Source of the DNA: Bacteroidales bacterium
Lineage (GTDB): Bacteria; Bacteroidota; Bacteroidia; Bacteroidales; VadinHA17
Assembly: GCA_017882245.1 (NCBI GenBank)
Contig: JADGPV010000122.1
Span: 1 to 6,463 of the forward strand
DNA: 6,463 nucleotides
Direction of reading: 5' to 3'
Under the pieces are notes generated by a model, which saw nothing but the letters and a program-made list of their open reading frames with translations, was not told the DNA's origin and ran no database searches. The position numbers and the translations under genes were made by a program. Numbering within the stretch: the stretch's first letter is position 1; each line of letters opens with the position of its first letter. Positions 5,976-6,463 of the stretch are shown here, one piece after another.

Positions 5976-6463
5976 ATGAAAGAATATATTGTCAGCGGCA
6001 TACAACAGATCGGAATTGGCGTGCGCGATCTTAAAAAAGCCTGGGATTGGTACATAAAGGTCTTTGGAATGGACTGCCGCATCTTTGAGGATGATGCTGA
6101 AGCCAGCCTGATGCTGCCATACACAGGAGGCCAGCCACGCAGCAGGCACGCTGTGCTTGCCATGAACCTGCAGAGCGGCGGAGGCTTTGAAGTCTGGCAG
6201 TACAAGGGCAGGGAACCAGCGTACCGTGATCGTGAGACAATGCTGGGAGACATCGGTATTTTTTCATGCAAAATGAAAATCAGGGAGGCAGGGAAAGCGT
6301 GGAAATACTTCACTGGTACAGGAGTTGAAGTTCTGGGAAAACCCGCAGCTGACCCTTCAGGCAGGAAAGGATTTTTTGTCAGGGACCCGTTCGGAAATAT
6401 TTTTCACATGGTTGAAGCCACCGACTGGTTCTTGAACCTGAAGAAAGTATCAGGCGGATGCTA
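5976..6463 (+). CDS. VOC (glyoxalase/bleomycin-resistance fold) protein, 3' truncated
   Basis: The frame opens at the ATG at 5976, 13 bases after the SDR, and is still open at the window end, giving 162 visible residues. It shows paired beta-alpha-beta-beta-beta modules of the vicinal oxygen chelate fold. The first covers about 8-76 (QQIGIGVRDLKKAWDWY at 10-26, GGGFEVWQY at 68-76). The second covers about 91-148 (LGDIGIFSCK at 90-99, FFVRDPFGNIFHMVEA at 133-148). Candidate metal ligands are Q11, E72 and E147, by analogy with glyoxalase I. The sequence continuing past residue 158 (VSGGC...) suggests a linker to a further VOC domain, as in double-length Bacteroidetes homologues I recall. The reaction is unknown; the superfamily includes lyases, dioxygenases and epimerases. 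It is probably the third gene of the acyltransferase-SDR operon. Confidence 0.85.
   Translation, partial: MKEYIVSGIQQIGIGVRDLKKAWDWYIKVFGMDCRIFEDDAEASLMLPYTGGQPRSRHAVLAMNLQSGGGFEVWQYKGREPAYRDRETMLGDIGIFSCKMKIREAGKAWKYFTGTGVEVLGKPAADPSGRKGFFVRDPFGNIFHMVEATDWFLNLKKVSGGC

Noticed and set aside
5762..6313. A 183-codon open frame on the - strand, across the SDR end and VOC start
   Set aside because: It is antisense to two well-supported genes and has no recognisable domain.

Overview
The window is a chromosomal segment, probably from a member of the Bacteroidetes (Bacteroidota). Three things point there. The PRPP synthetase, L25 and PlsC-like proteins resemble the versions I know from that phylum. 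Start codons generally lack a Shine-Dalgarno sequence. The gap before rplY carries a TTTG-N18-TAtaTTTG promoter, the form used by the Bacteroidetes primary sigma factor. This assignment rests on recall, not on a search. All recognisable genes are on the + strand. I see no tRNA, rRNA, CRISPR array, insertion sequence or prophage gene.

Layout: (1) 1-917 holds the 3' part of a hot-dog thioesterase like fluoroacetyl-CoA thioesterase, overlapping by one base the ribosome-assembly GTPase gene engB. (2) 977-1915 is prs (PRPP synthetase), with a probable promoter -7 box just upstream. (3) 2018-3664 is a translation cluster made of rplY (50S L25/Ctc), pth (peptidyl-tRNA hydrolase, TTG start) and an Hsp15-like S4-domain RNA-binding protein overlapping pth by 32 bases. 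rplY has its own promoter and a short leader hairpin. (4) 3665-3830 is a 166-base gap with no convincing signal. (5) 3831-6463 holds a membrane-anchored PlsC-type acyltransferase, a classical short-chain dehydrogenase two bases later, and a VOC (glyoxalase-fold) protein that runs off the window end.

The first half is housekeeping: ribosome assembly (EngB), nucleotide precursor supply (Prs), the 5S rRNA-binding protein (L25), peptidyl-tRNA recycling (Pth) and probable rescue of stalled 50S particles (S4/Hsp15-like). The second half looks like a small lipid or carbonyl-metabolism operon. The acyltransferase motifs resemble glycerol-3-phosphate/DHAP acyltransferases, and its tight pairing with a reductase raises an untested link to acyl-DHAP reduction.

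I did not find a clear new biological system. The most unusual signal is a perfect 12-bp inverted repeat followed by a T-rich run inside the pth coding region, shaped like an intrinsic terminator or attenuator. Next come a thioesterase that lacks the catalytic glutamate of its closest characterised relative, and the acyltransferase-reductase pair.
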